A DNA stretch of 64,000 bases, taken from the NCBI RefSeq assembly GCF_947090785.1, contig NZ_OX352320.1, positions 372,001-436,000 of the forward strand. Direction: 5' to 3'. A program made the translations under genes and the position numbers. How positions within the stretch are numbered: the first letter of the stretch is position 1; each line of letters begins with the position of its first letter. The stretch is from Rheinheimera sp. MM224. Its GTDB lineage: Bacteria; Pseudomonadota; Gammaproteobacteria; Enterobacterales; Alteromonadaceae. Of this stretch, positions 38,803-49,484 are shown piece after piece. The notes under the pieces are model-generated. The model was not told the origin of the DNA and searched no databases. It saw nothing but the letters and a program-made list of their open reading frames with translations.

Positions 38803-39110
38803 CTAATCTCCAAGCTACTGAATTCTTTTGCTAATTCTGACAGTAGCATAGCGCCGCCTGCACTGTCAGCTGTGACCCAAAAACTTTCGCTATAGTCTTC
38901 GTAACAAAAAGTAAATGATTCATTGGCAAAGCTTAATCCCAGCTCCACCCTGTCCGCACCATAGGCCAAAGTGCCAGCTTTGACTGCACTTTGTGCAAAC
39001 CATGACTTACATTGCTGGACTTGTTCAAAACGCATTGGCCATAAAGCAGTCAGTAGCAGTTGTTTCTGTTCAATTTGTACAATAAAACTGTTAGTTGTTT
39101 CGTTATTCAT
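38799..39110 (-). CDS. Small protein, DUF3630-like
   Basis: A 103-residue soluble protein with FTFCYEDYSESFWV as its most striking segment. I recall a similar segment in the DUF3630 family of marine gammaproteobacteria, but this is not certain. The ATG at 39110 has CGGAAG upstream; the longer frame runs back into selO. It lies 10 bases after selO and overlaps the signalling gene downstream by four bases, so the three form an operon. Confidence 0.7.
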   Translation of the reverse strand: MNNETTNSFIVQIEQKQLLLTALWPMRFEQVQQCKSWFAQSAVKAGTLAYGADRVELGLSFANESFTFCYEDYSESFWVTADSAGGAMLLSELAKEFSSLEIR

Positions 39111-39120
39111 AAAACTTCCG

Positions 39121-40569
39121 TTAACTACTGCAGGAAATATCCATACCTTTACCCCAATCCGGAGGTGGCGCGGCAAAAGCTTCTTTACCAGGCTGCAACT
39201 GATAAGGTTGTTGCAACACCTGCATTAGTTCGTGTAAAGGTACTGTATCCCCTTGTTCTGACGCTTCAATAGCTTGTTGAGCCAGGTAATTACGCAGAAT
39301 ATATAAAGGGTTGACGCTGTTCATTTGGGTTTTACGTTCAGCTGTTGTAGTGGATTCCTTCGTCAGGCGAGCGCGGTATAACTCTGCCCACTGGTCAAAA
39401 GCCACAAGGTCCAGCATATGATCACGGATTGAAGAGCCATTGGTGTCATCCGAAAAATCAGCCAGACGGCGAAAACTTAAAGTGTAATCCTGCTTCTGTT
39501 GCTGCAATAACGCCAACCATTGGCCTATTAAAGCGCGATCCGTCGGTTCTATGCTGGCAAGACCGAGCTTTTTCCCCATCAAAGCCATGTAATGACTGAC
39601 TAAGGTTGGCTCGTACAACCCCAGTGCAGATCGTAAGTCTTCTACTTCAATCAGAGGAGATAACGCATGAGCCAGCGCATTGAGGTTCCATAAACCTATA
39701 CCAGGCTGTTCGTCAAAAGCATAACGGCCGCTATGATCCGAGTGATTGCAGATGTAACCTGGCTGATAGTCATCTAAAAAAGCATAAGGGCCATAGTCAA
39801 AACTGATACCTAGAATCGACATATTGTCTGTATTCATCACACCATGGTTAAAGCCAACAGCCTGCCACTGGCTAATCAGCTCTGCTGTGCGCACTACGAC
39901 TTGTTGTAACATCGCTAAAGCTGGATTTTCTGCGTTCAGACAATCCGGAAAATGCTGCTGCACTGTAAAATCGACCAAGCGCTGTAATTGGTTTTTATCG
40001 CCTGTGTAAAAACAGTGTTCAAAGTGGCCGAAGCGGATATGGCTGGGGCAGACCCGTATCACCATAGCGCCTTGTTCTATAGTTTCTCGTTGTACAGGCT
40101 CGGTGCTGCCGACCAGGCTTAAGGCCCTGCTGGTTGGAATACCTAAATGAAACATAGCTTCGGAGGCTAAAAATTCGCGAATGCTGGACCTTAATACAGC
40201 ACGACCATCACCAAAACGTGAATAAGGGGTGCGGCCAGCACCCTTTAAATGCAGGTCGTAATTTTTACCATCAGAGCCTTTTACATCCCCCAATAGCAAA
40301 CCCCGACCATCGCCTAATTCAGGATTGTATTGACCAAACTGATGACCAGCATACTTTTGGGCTATCGGTTTGCTACCTGTAAACAGCTTTTTGCCACTTA
40401 AGTAGTCTGCAGCATCAGACTGTTGAAAAAATGCAGTAGGGATTTGCAACAAAGCCGCAGTGTCCGTGCTGTAGGCTAAAAGTGTTGGCTGCTCAAAAGC
40501 CGTGACGCTGACTGCACTGACTAAATCAGGTAAAGCTGATGCATAAGTGGAACTTAAAAGAAGTGGCAT
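39121..40569 (-). CDS. selO: Protein adenylyltransferase SelO (YdiU), Cys form
   Basis: A 482-residue pseudokinase-fold enzyme that transfers AMP to proteins on Ser, Thr or Tyr. The conserved blocks AQKYAGHQFGQYNPELGDGR, LKGAGRTPYSR, GDGRAVLRSSIREFLASEAM, GFNHGVMNTDNMSILG and DYGPYAFLDDY are present. The C terminus ends in SCSS: in many homologues, including eukaryotic SelO, this position is selenocysteine, so this is the Cys form. Family members adenylylate redox proteins under stress. The ATG at 40569 is preferred to a TTG four codons earlier. Confidence 0.95.
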   Translation of the reverse strand: MPLLLSSTYASALPDLVSAVSVTAFEQPTLLAYSTDTAALLQIPTAFFQQSDAADYLSGKKLFTGSKPIAQKYAGHQFGQYNPELGDGRGLLLGDVKGSDGKNYDLHLKGAGRTPYSRFGDGRAVLRSSIREFLASEAMFHLGIPTSRALSLVGSTEPVQRETIEQGAMVIRVCPSHIRFGHFEHCFYTGDKNQLQRLVDFTVQQHFPDCLNAENPALAMLQQVVVRTAELISQWQAVGFNHGVMNTDNMSILGISFDYGPYAFLDDYQPGYICNHSDHSGRYAFDEQPGIGLWNLNALAHALSPLIEVEDLRSALGLYEPTLVSHYMALMGKKLGLASIEPTDRALIGQWLALLQQQKQDYTLSFRRLADFSDDTNGSSIRDHMLDLVAFDQWAELYRARLTKESTTTAERKTQMNSVNPLYILRNYLAQQAIEASEQGDTVPLHELMQVLQQPYQLQPGKEAFAAPPPDWGKGMDISCSS

Positions 40570-40750
40570 AACAAACCCCAAAACGGCAATAGCTCATTGT
40601 CGTCGCTGTGTTCAGTTAGCTCAAGCGCTTTCTGGAGTATTGATTTTACTGAATTTCAGCCTCTGACTTGTATAAACAAGTACTTAGGTCTTTAATGGAA
40701 AAAACATAGTAAAAATAAATCGAAGTCCACTTTCGGGGAGAATAACAATA

Positions 40751-41068
40751 ATGCGATTTATACCTTTGATAGTATTAGTTTTAGTCGGATTGTCTGCACC
40801 TGTTTTAGCTCAGGATGCAGTAGCCGGAAAAACCAAAGCAGCAGTCTGCTCGGCTTGTCATGGCGCTGAAGGGATTTCGGTATTACCGGATTACCCTAAC
40901 TTAGCAGGGCAAAAACAGAAGTATCTGGAAACATCCATTAAAGCGTATCGTGATGGCGTACGTAAACATGCGGTGATGTCACCTATGGCTGCAGGCTTGT
41001 CTGATGCGGATATTCTGGATTTAGCGGCTTATTTTTCTTCTCTGGCGGTTCAGTCGCCAGCCAAATAA
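40751..41068 (+). CDS. Periplasmic class I cytochrome c (c553/c4-like)
   Basis: A 105-residue protein with a signal peptide cleaved near VLAQ, one haem-binding motif CSACH and a distal Met in [13 protein letters not shown]. It is an electron carrier of the small cytochrome c553/c4 type. GGGGAG precedes the ATG. A 16-base palindrome (ACTTGT-ATAA-ACAAGT) lies upstream at 40666. The 3' end overlaps the convergent recQ by 19 bases. Confidence 0.92.
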   Translation: MRFIPLIVLVLVGLSAPVLAQDAVAGKTKAAVCSACHGAEGISVLPDYPNLAGQKQKYLETSIKAYRDGVRKHAVMSPMAAGLSDADILDLAAYFSSLAVQSPAK

Positions 41069-42864
41069 TCGCTGATTAAATCGAGGAAATCAGCGCCATA
41101 ACGGCCTAGTTTAGTTTGGCCTACACCGCTGATGGCTAAAAACTCCACACTGTTGGTTGGGCAAGCTTGCGCCATTTCGATAAGAGTGGCGTCTGAGAAC
41201 ACCACAAAAGGTGGCACGTCATCGCGTTCTGCTATGGCTTTACGCAGCACTTTTAAGCGGGCAAACAGTTTACGGTCGTAGTTTTGTGGCGCTGTGGTTT
41301 TACTGCTACTACTGGCTTTGGTTTGCACCAGACGCGGTACAGCCAGTTGTAGTGTTTGCTCAGCACGTAATACAGCACGGGCGGCTTCCTGCAGCTTGAG
41401 GACCGAATGCTGGCTGATATCCTGCTGCAATAAACCACAATGCACCAACTGGCGCAAAATACTCAGCCAATAATCGTGTGATTCATCCTTGCCTATCGCA
41501 TAAGTAGATAGCTTGTCGTGGCCCAGCTCATGAATACGGCTGGTCTGACTGCCACGTAGTACATCAATGACATGGTTCATACCAAAACTTTGATTGACTC
41601 TATAGACACAGGACAGCGCTTTTCTTGCCAATTCAGTGCCATCAAATTGCTTGGGTGGGTCGATACAAATATCGCAGTTGCCGCAAGGTTTCTGGCTGGA
41701 TTCGCCAAAATAGTTCAGCAGCACTAAACGCCTGCAGGTTTGGGCCTGCGCAAAAGCAGCCATTTGGTTAAAGCGTTGCAAAGCTACTTCGGTTCTGCTG
41801 TTGTTTTCGTCTTTTTCGATCCAGCTGCGCATCCGGGCTATATCGGCAGGGTCCACCAGCATCAAAGCTTCGGCTGGCACACCGTCACGGCCAGCGCGGC
41901 CTGTTTCCTGATAATAAGCTTCGATGGTGCGGGGTAATTCAAAGTGGATCACAAAACGTATATTGGATTTATTCACGCCCATACCAAAAGCGACAGTGGC
42001 GATAATCAGCTGGATTTGGTCTTTTTTAAAGGCTTCCTGTACTGAATTACGCTGCTCATTGGTTAAGCCTGCGTGATAAGCCGCCACCTGAAAACCTTTG
42101 CCGGCCAGTTGCTCTGTCAGCTCGTCGACCTTGCGGCGAGAGGCACAATAAATAATGCCGCTTTGCTGCTCCTGTAGTTTCAGGTAATTGACCACTTGTT
42201 CCAGTGGGCGGAATTTTTCTTGTACTGTGTAACGAATATTAGGCCGGTCAAAACTACCTATGGAGACATAGGCCTGCTGCAAATTCAGCTGACGGCTGAT
42301 GTCTTTTTGCGTGGCCGGATCTGCTGTGGCTGTTAAAGCCATCATAGGCACGTGCGGGAAATACTGTTTGAGCTGGGCCAGTTCAGTGTAATGGGGTCTG
42401 AAGTCGTGGCCCCACTGAGAAATACAATGTGCTTCGTCTATGGCAAACAAGCTGACGCCAACTTCTGCAAGACGTGACATAAAATCCGGTTGCAGCAAAC
42501 GCTCTGGTGCCAGATACAAGAGTTTGAGCTGCTGATTGCGTAAACGCCGGATCACATCCTGAATTTCTTCTCTGCTTTGGCTGCTGTTAATAAATTCAGC
42601 TGCAATACCATTGGCCTGCAAAGCGTCGACCTGATCTTTCATCAGTGACATTAAAGGCGAAACAACCACAGTGACATAGGGCAATAATAAAGCAGGTAAC
42701 TGATAACACAGCGATTTTCCGCCACCTGTAGGCATCAGTACAAAAGTGTCCTGACCGCTCAGGCAAGCCTGGATCACCTCCAGTTGTCCATGGCGGAACT
42801 GGCTGTAACCAAAAGCTTGTTTTAAGGTGTCGAACAATATCTGTGGCAAAGGACAAGGCTGCAT
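41050..42864 (-). CDS. recQ: ATP-dependent DNA helicase RecQ
   Basis: A 604-residue 3'-5' helicase of recombination and repair. Walker A is [11 protein letters not shown], then the DEAH box with [18 protein letters not shown], the helicase C domain with ETGRAGRDG, the RQC zinc site (CRRL ... CGNCDIC) and a C-terminal HRDC domain (about 525-600). Length and order are normal. Confidence 0.97.
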   Translation of the reverse strand: MQPCPLPQILFDTLKQAFGYSQFRHGQLEVIQACLSGQDTFVLMPTGGGKSLCYQLPALLLPYVTVVVSPLMSLMKDQVDALQANGIAAEFINSSQSREEIQDVIRRLRNQQLKLLYLAPERLLQPDFMSRLAEVGVSLFAIDEAHCISQWGHDFRPHYTELAQLKQYFPHVPMMALTATADPATQKDISRQLNLQQAYVSIGSFDRPNIRYTVQEKFRPLEQVVNYLKLQEQQSGIIYCASRRKVDELTEQLAGKGFQVAAYHAGLTNEQRNSVQEAFKKDQIQLIIATVAFGMGVNKSNIRFVIHFELPRTIEAYYQETGRAGRDGVPAEALMLVDPADIARMRSWIEKDENNSRTEVALQRFNQMAAFAQAQTCRRLVLLNYFGESSQKPCGNCDICIDPPKQFDGTELARKALSCVYRVNQSFGMNHVIDVLRGSQTSRIHELGHDKLSTYAIGKDESHDYWLSILRQLVHCGLLQQDISQHSVLKLQEAARAVLRAEQTLQLAVPRLVQTKASSSSKTTAPQNYDRKLFARLKVLRKAIAERDDVPPFVVFSDATLIEMAQACPTNSVEFLAISGVGQTKLGRYGADFLDLISDYLAGD

Positions 42865-42978
42865 TATGAAAAATCTGGCGCATTGTAATCAAAACTACAG
42901 ATGCTGTCTTGGGCATTGTGTCATTGACTGCGCTGGAGTAGATTGCATACTGCTCTTACCAGTGAAGTTGAGGAAGCC

Positions 42979-43431
42979 ATGCACGCCGATCAGTTATTAC
43001 CTTTTATCGCCGATACTTTTGATCAAATGCCTTTTAATCGTTTGTTAGGTTTAAAAGTTACCCGTTTTGATGAACAACAAGCAGAAGTGCGTTTTGACTG
43101 GGCAGGCCAACTGGTGGGCAATCCGGTGCAGCAGATTTTACATGGTGGCGTGATAGCTTCAGTGCTGGATGTCGTAGGTGGGCTGATGGCTGTGTCCAGC
43201 GCCTTAACCCGATTGGGCGATATTGCTGATGCTGAACTGGCCGAAAAACTGGGCAAAATGAGCACTATAGATATTCGTACCGATTACTTAAGGCCAGGCC
43301 GTGGTCAGCAGTTTATTGCCACAGCTCAGGTGATCCGCACTGGCAATAAGGTGTGTGTCTGCCGGATGGAGTTACACAACGAGCAGGGTACTCATATAGC
43401 TTTGGGTACTGGCACTTATCTGGTGGGCTAA
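42979..43431 (+). CDS. Hotdog-fold thioesterase (YigI-like)
   Basis: A 150-residue acyl-CoA thioesterase-like protein: NPVQQILHGGVIASVLDVVGG is the hotdog central helix with the HGG loop, and IDIRTDYLRPG the dimer strand. The ATG at 42979 has GAGGAAG upstream. It is divergent from recQ. The acyl substrate is unknown. Confidence 0.87.
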   Translation: MHADQLLPFIADTFDQMPFNRLLGLKVTRFDEQQAEVRFDWAGQLVGNPVQQILHGGVIASVLDVVGGLMAVSSALTRLGDIADAELAEKLGKMSTIDIRTDYLRPGRGQQFIATAQVIRTGNKVCVCRMELHNEQGTHIALGTGTYLVG

Positions 43432-43686
43432 TACCAATTTGTCCTCGCGAGAATCCTCTCTTTATTTTGCTCTTAGCTTGTACTTATACGCTATACATAA
43501 TCTGTGTTGCCTTATCTCATACAATAGATTGATCTTTGCTGATTTTGATTTGATAAATGGGATAACTTGATAATAATGATACTGTCAGCGAGCAGAGATA
43601 TGAGTGGCATTTAGCTGCTTTTCCTGGTTGTCACTCAATTTTATATGGATGTTTTTCAGTGAAGTTTTAATTTAAAAGGAGTTTCT

Positions 43687-45360
43687 ATGCAGCTGTCTAT
43701 TAAGCAAAGACTGATGTTATCGGTTGGGGTGATTTGTGTCGGCGTGGTTGTGATGACTGCTTTTGTGTTTATCCAGTTGGCCAAAATTGAGTCCCATCTT
43801 GATGATGTGGTGCACAGAGATACACCAGCTATTGATCAGTTGATTCAGGTGACAGAGCAGCAGTATGAACAAGAGTTATTATTGCAAAAAGAGCTGCGCT
43901 TTATTCCCAGACAAGAAAAGCAATCCACAGCTGAGTTCGATCGAATTACTGCTGAGTTTAAGCAACGTGCTGAGCAACTTAAAACCGCATTAAGTGATGC
44001 AGAGTCTTACTTAGTACCCTCACCAGGTATGACTGAGCAACAGTTGGTGATGGTGAATCAAAACAGAGAGCTGCTGCATTCCGTCAAGAAGATGTCGACA
44101 GAGTGGGATCTTCTTGCTGCGCAATTGATCCAAAGTGTTGGGGCAGGCCAGCAGGAGGCAGAGCTTGAAGCTAAATTGGCGAAGGTTGACGCTCAACTGA
44201 TGACTGACGTAAAAACCTTATTACATAACGTAGAAGGTTTCACCGCAGCAGAAATTCAAAGTATTGATGATCAAACTAAATCCTTAGAAAAACAGGTGGT
44301 TATAGCTGCTGTATTGGTGATGTTGATTTCTATACTGATCAGTCGCTCTACCCGTATAGCTATTCAAAGAGGCTTGGCTAAAGCCATGGCTGCTTTAAAA
44401 GAATTGCAGCGAGGCAATCTGACCACTGCTGTTGTGGCTGACGAGCCTGCAGAGATTGGTGAAATGCTGACATTGATGGAGCAAACCAGACAAGATTTGG
44501 CGCAGTTATTGGTGTTGGTGCAGCGTTCTACCGTTGAGGTTTCTGGTGCTGCAACTGTATTGGCTGATAGTAGTCATGGCGTGCAGGATAATGTACAGCA
44601 GCAGAGTATGCAAATGGAGCAAATAGCTGCAGCTATGCACGAAATGTCGGCTACAGCCCACGAAGTCGCACAAAGTGTTTCCACCACTCATTCTGCCAGT
44701 GAAGAGGCAGCACAAAACTCTGTTTCCAGTCAGGCCATTAATACGCAAGCAGTGCAAAGCACTGAATCTCTGGTGAAAAGCTTAACTGAAAGCGCGGCCT
44801 CTTTATCTGAGCTTGAAAAAAATAGTGAGAACATAGGTGCAGTGCTGGTGGTGATTAAAGCGATCGCCGATCAAACCAATTTATTGGCATTAAATGCGGC
44901 TATTGAAGCAGCCAGAGCGGGCGAACAAGGTCGGGGTTTTTCTGTGGTAGCCGATGAAGTCAGGCACTTGGCGCAGCGCACTCAAACCTCAACCACTGAA
45001 ATCGAAACCATGATTAGTACTTTCCGCCACAGCGCTCAACAAGCCGTAGTGAAGATGCAGCAAAGCAGTGAACTCGGCGGAAAAACTATCATGTTTTCCG
45101 GTCAATCCAGCGCACTGATGCAAAAAGTGAATGCCTCTATTGATAAGGTTCGGGATATGAGCCTGCAGATAGCCAGTGCAGCTGAACAGCAAAGCAGCGC
45201 TATTGAAGAAATTAATGTCAGTGTCAGTGTGGTGTATCAGGCTGCGGAACATAATGCAGAGCTGGTGACACAAGTCGCTGCTGCCAGTCAGCAACTGACA
45301 TCCATGGCTGGAACATTGGACGCTGCAGTGAAAAGATTTCAGCTGCCTGCACTAGCTTGA
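43687..45360 (+). CDS. Methyl-accepting chemotaxis protein, four-helix-bundle sensor
   Basis: A 557-residue chemoreceptor. A helix at residues 9-30 enters the membrane, a periplasmic helical bundle spans about 31-200, a second helix lies at about 203-220, then HAMP (about 221-273) and the signalling domain. The hairpin tip [21 protein letters not shown] is conserved, with [19 protein letters not shown] after it. Expression is supported by AAGGAG before the ATG. It lies next to the flagellar stator genes. Confidence 0.95.
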   Translation: MQLSIKQRLMLSVGVICVGVVVMTAFVFIQLAKIESHLDDVVHRDTPAIDQLIQVTEQQYEQELLLQKELRFIPRQEKQSTAEFDRITAEFKQRAEQLKTALSDAESYLVPSPGMTEQQLVMVNQNRELLHSVKKMSTEWDLLAAQLIQSVGAGQQEAELEAKLAKVDAQLMTDVKTLLHNVEGFTAAEIQSIDDQTKSLEKQVVIAAVLVMLISILISRSTRIAIQRGLAKAMAALKELQRGNLTTAVVADEPAEIGEMLTLMEQTRQDLAQLLVLVQRSTVEVSGAATVLADSSHGVQDNVQQQSMQMEQIAAAMHEMSATAHEVAQSVSTTHSASEEAAQNSVSSQAINTQAVQSTESLVKSLTESAASLSELEKNSENIGAVLVVIKAIADQTNLLALNAAIEAARAGEQGRGFSVVADEVRHLAQRTQTSTTEIETMISTFRHSAQQAVVKMQQSSELGGKTIMFSGQSSALMQKVNASIDKVRDMSLQIASAAEQQSSAIEEINVSVSVVYQAAEHNAELVTQVAAASQQLTSMAGTLDAAVKRFQLPALA

Positions 45361-45437
45361 ACTCTGTGAACTTTTAATCCAGGTACTGGTAATTTAGTAA
45401 ATGCCTGATTTATTAGTCGCTCGCTAACAGAGATAAG

Positions 45438-45469
45438 CCGCAGCTTATCAAACAGAGCTGCGGTTTTTT
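45438..45469 (+). terminator. Rho-independent terminator
   Basis: CCGCAGC and GCTGCGG pair across a 12-base loop and are followed by TTTTTT. It ends the chemoreceptor transcript and lies just before the convergent stator gene end. Confidence 0.88.
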
Positions 45470-45471
45470 GG

Positions 45472-46368
45472 TTAGTCAGGTTTTGTTACTTGTTCTACAG
45501 TGACAGCTTTGATTTCTTCAGCTTCGCCCTGAGTCACTACGATTTCAATACGACGGTTTTTAGCTCGGTTTTCCGGGCTGCTGTTATCCACCAAAGGTTT
45601 AGTATCGGCACGGCCTTGCGCAATGATGCGATTGGGCTGCAGCCCTTTGTTTTTCAGCATCTCCTGCACTATGGCCACTGCCCGCAGTGAGGACAGCTCC
45701 CAGTTGTTTTTATACAGGCTGTCAAATTCCTGCAGATTGTCGGTATGACCTGTAACCACTATGGTACCGGGGATATCTTTTAATACAGTGGCTATTTCAT
45801 CTATCAGTGGGGCAAGCCGTGGTTGCAGGAAGGCCGAGCCAGCCGGAAACAAAGTGGTATCTGTGATACGGATCAGCAGTTGCTGGCCCAGTTGCTCTAC
45901 TTCAACTCTTTTGTTCTGAAACTGTTTTTGCAGTTTTCCCAGCATTTCTTTTTGATCTTTACGTTTACTGACCATGGCAGCAGACTGATTTTTTTGCAGA
46001 TCTTCAGGGGCATTGATTTCAGCGTTGCCAGCGTTCAGATCTATTGCTACTTCGGGGATCAGACTTTCTTTGGTTGTCTCCGAAAGGTCTTGTTTATTCT
46101 CTTCTTTTTTCTCAACCAAAGACTTTTGTTCAACTTCTAAAATGCCTGTGCCGCCTTCTAATACAGGTGAACCTACAGGTCTGCTGATTAAGCCCACTTT
46201 GCCCATAGAGTCCATAAAGGCTTTGACCATTGCATTGTATTCAGACTGTTTGGCCATGGCGAAAGAGTACAACACGACAAAAAGCGCAAACAGCAGTGTC
46301 ATGTAGTCGGCGTAAGAAACCAGCCAGCGTTCATGATTCTCTGGCGGTTCAGGCTTTTTCTTTTTCAT
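45472..46368 (-). CDS. motD: Flagellar stator protein MotD-like (MotB family)
   Basis: A 298-residue protein. The N terminus ENHERWLVSYADYMTLLFAL holds the ion-binding Asp21 at the start of the single membrane helix. The periplasmic part ends in an OmpA-type peptidoglycan-binding domain (TIVVTGHTDN, NRRIEIVVTQGE). The start resembles Pseudomonas MotD more than MotB. It overlaps the MotC-like gene by 20 bases and is cotranscribed with it. Confidence 0.9.
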   Translation of the reverse strand: MKKKKPEPPENHERWLVSYADYMTLLFALFVVLYSFAMAKQSEYNAMVKAFMDSMGKVGLISRPVGSPVLEGGTGILEVEQKSLVEKKEENKQDLSETTKESLIPEVAIDLNAGNAEINAPEDLQKNQSAAMVSKRKDQKEMLGKLQKQFQNKRVEVEQLGQQLLIRITDTTLFPAGSAFLQPRLAPLIDEIATVLKDIPGTIVVTGHTDNLQEFDSLYKNNWELSSLRAVAIVQEMLKNKGLQPNRIIAQGRADTKPLVDNSSPENRAKNRRIEIVVTQGEAEEIKAVTVEQVTKPD

Positions 46369-47107
46369 CTTGGTGCTGACCTGTAAACGCTGCTAAGCGA
46401 ATTTGAAGTTGTTGAGGGGATAAACCATCGGCAATGATGATAATGCCGGTCAGCGTCATGATTTTATAGTTACGGATCTGGCTGGCGAATAATTTGTAGC
46501 GGTTACCAAAAGGCAAAAACATCAGGTTGGCAAAAGCAACACCATAAATGGTCGCGACAAAAGCAACAGCTATACCGCCACCCAATTCATCGGGTTTATC
46601 CAATAAACCCATAGCGTGAATTAAACCCAGTACCGCACCTACTATACCCATAGTCGGGGCATAACCGCCCATGGCTTCGTAGAACTTTACCGTATGCTCG
46701 ATTTCTTCCTGTTCCATCTCGATTTCCTGTTCAAGGGTTTCGAGAATGTAATCTTTATCAAAACCGTCGACCAGCATACCTATACCCCTTTTCAGAAAAG
46801 GGTCGTCTAACGTATCCAGTTTTTCTTCAAGAGCCAAAAAGCCGCCCTTGCGGGCTTGGGACGCCATATCCTGTAACAGTAAGCTTCGTTCTTGCATATC
46901 CAGCCTAAGCGGGATAATAAGCCAGATAAAACGTTTGCCGGCTTCAATCACTACATGAAAAGGGAACTGGGTCAGAGCTGCGCCAAAAGTAGCGCCAATG
47001 ACAATTAAAAAAGCAGGCAAATTGAGCAGAGCTCCCGGATGTCCACCTTCCAGCAAGTTCCCGCCTACAATACAGATCAGCGCAACAATAATACCGATAA
47101 AACTCAT
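46349..47107 (-). CDS. motC: Flagellar stator protein MotC-like (MotA family)
   Basis: A 252-residue protein with four membrane helices and a cytoplasmic loop that engages FliG. GGNLLEGGHPGALLNLPAFL and YAPTMGIVGAVLGLIHAMG are typical; the first resembles Pseudomonas MotC. With MotD it forms the torque-generating ion channel. The coupling ion cannot be told. Confidence 0.9.
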   Translation of the reverse strand: MSFIGIIVALICIVGGNLLEGGHPGALLNLPAFLIVIGATFGAALTQFPFHVVIEAGKRFIWLIIPLRLDMQERSLLLQDMASQARKGGFLALEEKLDTLDDPFLKRGIGMLVDGFDKDYILETLEQEIEMEQEEIEHTVKFYEAMGGYAPTMGIVGAVLGLIHAMGLLDKPDELGGGIAVAFVATIYGVAFANLMFLPFGNRYKLFASQIRNYKIMTLTGIIIIADGLSPQQLQIRLAAFTGQHQDEKEKA

Positions 47108-47344
47108 TGCTTTACCCTATGGATCTCTTTATTCCAGAATAGCGGTTCTGCTTCCTTTGGTGCAATGCTGATCCTGACTCTTATTCAGATATTTCGGTAG
47201 TTTTAGCAATAGGTTCCAGCCTGTTTTGATCAGTTTGCGGCCAAGAGTGAAAGACTCAGGCCTGAGTTGCCTTACCTTTGCTGCTTGGGTCACGTACAAT
47301 GCGCGGCATAAACCGGAGCAGTCCGGCAGATCAAGGGGATACAG

Positions 47345-48253
47345 ATGACCTTAAGTCCAGCACAAAAACTTGGTGGTGCTTTTGCTGCCGGTGCTTATAC
47401 CTTGTGGGGTATAGCTCCGCTTTATTTTAAACAAATCGACTTTGTACCAGCGCAGGAAATTTTGATCCACCGTGTGGTCTGGTCTTTTGTATTGCTGGTG
47501 CTGATCGTATTTGCGATGCAGCAATGGGGCAAAGTGCAGCAGATTTTAGCTCAGCCTAAATTGGTGCTTGCTCTGCTGGGTACGTCGCTGATTTTAGGTG
47601 GTAACTGGGGTTTATTTATCTGGGCTGTGAATAATCATCATATGCTGGATGCCAGCTTAGGTTATTACATTAATCCCTTGCTGAATGTGCTGTTGGGGAT
47701 GTTTTTCCTCGGTGAGCGTTTGCGTAAATTTCAGTGGGTTGCATTGTCGCTTGCTGTCACTGGTGTGGTGATCCAACTGGTGACTTTTGGTTCAGTGCCA
47801 TGGATAGCTTTGACCTTGGCCAGTACCTTTGCACTTTATGGTTTGTTCCGCAAAAAGTTAGCTATTGATGCCATTACCGGACTCTTTATTGAATCCTTAC
47901 TGTTATTGCCATTGGCTTTGTATTACTGGTGGCAGTTTGCCGACAGCAGTGCCGCTGATTTTAGTCAAAACAGCTGGAATTTAAACTTATGGCTGATGGC
48001 GGCGGGTTTTGTTACTACTGTGCCTTTATTGCTATTTATTGCGGCAGCTAAGCGGTTACAACTGTCGACTATGGGCTTTTTTCAGTACATAGGTCCAAGT
48101 TTTATGTTTGTATTTGGGGTCTGGTTGTACAACGAAACGCTCACTACTGCCAAGCTGGTGACTTTTGGTTTTATCTGGCTGGCGCTGATTGTCTATTCGC
48201 TGGATGCTTACCTGGCTTTACGGAAAAAACCTGCAGTTCAGGTCACGGAATAG
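47345..48253 (+). CDS. rarD: EamA family transporter RarD
   Basis: A 302-residue membrane protein with ten helices. GAYTLWGIAPLYFKQ, the HR(V)VWSF segment, WGLFIWAVNNHHMLDASLGY and NPLLNVLLGMFFLGERL are RarD hallmarks. The substrate is unknown; drug or metabolite export is suspected. AAGGGGAT precedes the ATG. A perfect 14-bp palindrome, ACTCAGGCCTGAGT, lies about 80 bases upstream (47254-47267). Confidence 0.92.
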   Translation: MTLSPAQKLGGAFAAGAYTLWGIAPLYFKQIDFVPAQEILIHRVVWSFVLLVLIVFAMQQWGKVQQILAQPKLVLALLGTSLILGGNWGLFIWAVNNHHMLDASLGYYINPLLNVLLGMFFLGERLRKFQWVALSLAVTGVVIQLVTFGSVPWIALTLASTFALYGLFRKKLAIDAITGLFIESLLLLPLALYYWWQFADSSAADFSQNSWNLNLWLMAAGFVTTVPLLLFIAAAKRLQLSTMGFFQYIGPSFMFVFGVWLYNETLTTAKLVTFGFIWLALIVYSLDAYLALRKKPAVQVTE

Positions 48254-48650
48254 GCGGACCTTTAATTTCCACTGTATTGCCTTCAGGGTCCTGAATATAA
48301 ATCGACGGACCCTTACCTTCGGCACCATAACGTGATTCCAGCGGGCCTGCTGTCACGCCTTTTTTCTGAAAATGCTGTCGCAAAGCTTCAGGGTCAAAAG
48401 GCTCAATACGTAAACACAAATGGTCCATATTATGGCCCTCTGCGTCTGGCGCTTTGCCACCTTGTTGTCCCAGTGGCTGTTCGACCGGCACTAAGTCAAT
48501 CAAGCTGTTGCCCGCTCTTAACTGATACAAACCTAATTGTGTTTCTTGCCTCTCCAAACTACAACCCAACACTTGCTGATAAAAATCCAGCATCAGCTGC
48601 AGGTTTTTCACCCTCAGCACCACATGGTCTAATTGCAAAATGCGAAACAT
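48243..48650 (-). CDS. VOC family (glyoxalase-like) protein
   Basis: A 135-residue protein with two beta-alpha-beta-beta-beta units: LDHVVLRVKNLQLMLDFYQQ near the start and DHLCLRIEPFDPEALRQHF later, closing with YIQDPEGNTVEIKG. Metal-binding His and Glu residues are in place. The function could be a lyase or resistance protein. It overlaps the convergent rarD end by 11 bases. Confidence 0.9.
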   Translation of the reverse strand: MFRILQLDHVVLRVKNLQLMLDFYQQVLGCSLERQETQLGLYQLRAGNSLIDLVPVEQPLGQQGGKAPDAEGHNMDHLCLRIEPFDPEALRQHFQKKGVTAGPLESRYGAEGKGPSIYIQDPEGNTVEIKGPPIP

Positions 48651-48662
48651 AGTTGGTTCAGA

Positions 48663-49340
48663 TTATGAGTTCTTTGGGTTAAACAATAGCAGAGCTGTGA
48701 TACGAGCTGCTAACTCAAGCTGCGTTTGTGCTGATAAATCTGGTCTGAGCCAGACGCGGCCTTTGTTTAGCACCTCTACCTGAGCTATCGCACCTTGTTC
48801 GTCAGTTAATAGATAACCGGCAGGTTCAAGGGTGGGGTAAGCCGTTCTGGTTAGTTGATGTAATGAGCGGATCTTGATAGTGCGATCTGACAACTCACTA
48901 TGTCCCACAAACTGCTGATCCCATTCAGGGTTCAAATAAAAAGTCTTATCTGTAGTACCTTTAATGCCACAAGCCAGAGCCGGCTTTTGGCCCGTATTCG
49001 ATTTTATGGGCCATTGCGTTATTTTTGTTAAGTGGCTGCGTCCTATACATTCCAGGTACTGCCAATGCTGTCCGTCTGTTACAGCGAATTGATAACTTTG
49101 AGTTTGCTGATTGTTGGGGAAACCTAATATAGCTAAGCCAAAACCTGAGAGTGGAGTTTGCTGTGGACTTGCGGTATGCCACTGACCAAAACTCAGATCA
49201 GTGTTCCATTGTCTTGGTTCTGTGGAAACGACCTGATAGGGGGCCAGCGTCTGAAATGCTTTAATACTTTGGAGTTGTCCAGCATGGCTGTTGGATATTG
49301 TGGCTGCAGTGAGAACTGCAATTGCGCTGAATAGTCGCAT
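48663..49340 (-). CDS. Exported protein of unknown function
   Basis: A 225-residue protein with a signal peptide cleaved near SHAG. The mature part contains several Trp and short repeats of hydrophobic strands, with two Cys (LECIGR and LACGIKG) that might pair. No family recognised. It lies 12 bases upstream of the VOC gene on the same strand and may share its transcript. Confidence 0.65.
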   Translation of the reverse strand: MRLFSAIAVLTAATISNSHAGQLQSIKAFQTLAPYQVVSTEPRQWNTDLSFGQWHTASPQQTPLSGFGLAILGFPNNQQTQSYQFAVTDGQHWQYLECIGRSHLTKITQWPIKSNTGQKPALACGIKGTTDKTFYLNPEWDQQFVGHSELSDRTIKIRSLHQLTRTAYPTLEPAGYLLTDEQGAIAQVEVLNKGRVWLRPDLSAQTQLELAARITALLLFNPKNS

Positions 49341-49484
49341 TATTTTGTTTCCTGCTATGAGGTTTATTTCAGAAGCTGCATCCTTGCATTATAAGTACTG
49401 AACCTAATTTTTCGGTTTCGATAAATATAAGCGACAGAGGTTTGGTGTTTCTGTAATTCAAAGTAGGAAATTGTCATAAAATTG

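Noticed and set aside
40666..40681. ACTTGT-ATAA-ACAAGT palindrome as an FNR or CRP site before the cytochrome c gene
   Set aside because: The half sites do not match FNR (TTGAT) or CRP (TGTGA), so no regulator can be named.
47254..47267. Palindrome ACTCAGGCCTGAGT upstream of rarD
   Set aside because: A 14-bp perfect palindrome is notable but single; no regulator or second copy is seen, so it is mentioned only under rarD.
47108..47344. Search for a sigma-28 promoter before the stator genes
   Set aside because: Only a weak TAAA/GAATAAGA match was found on the minus strand; it does not fit the consensus well enough.
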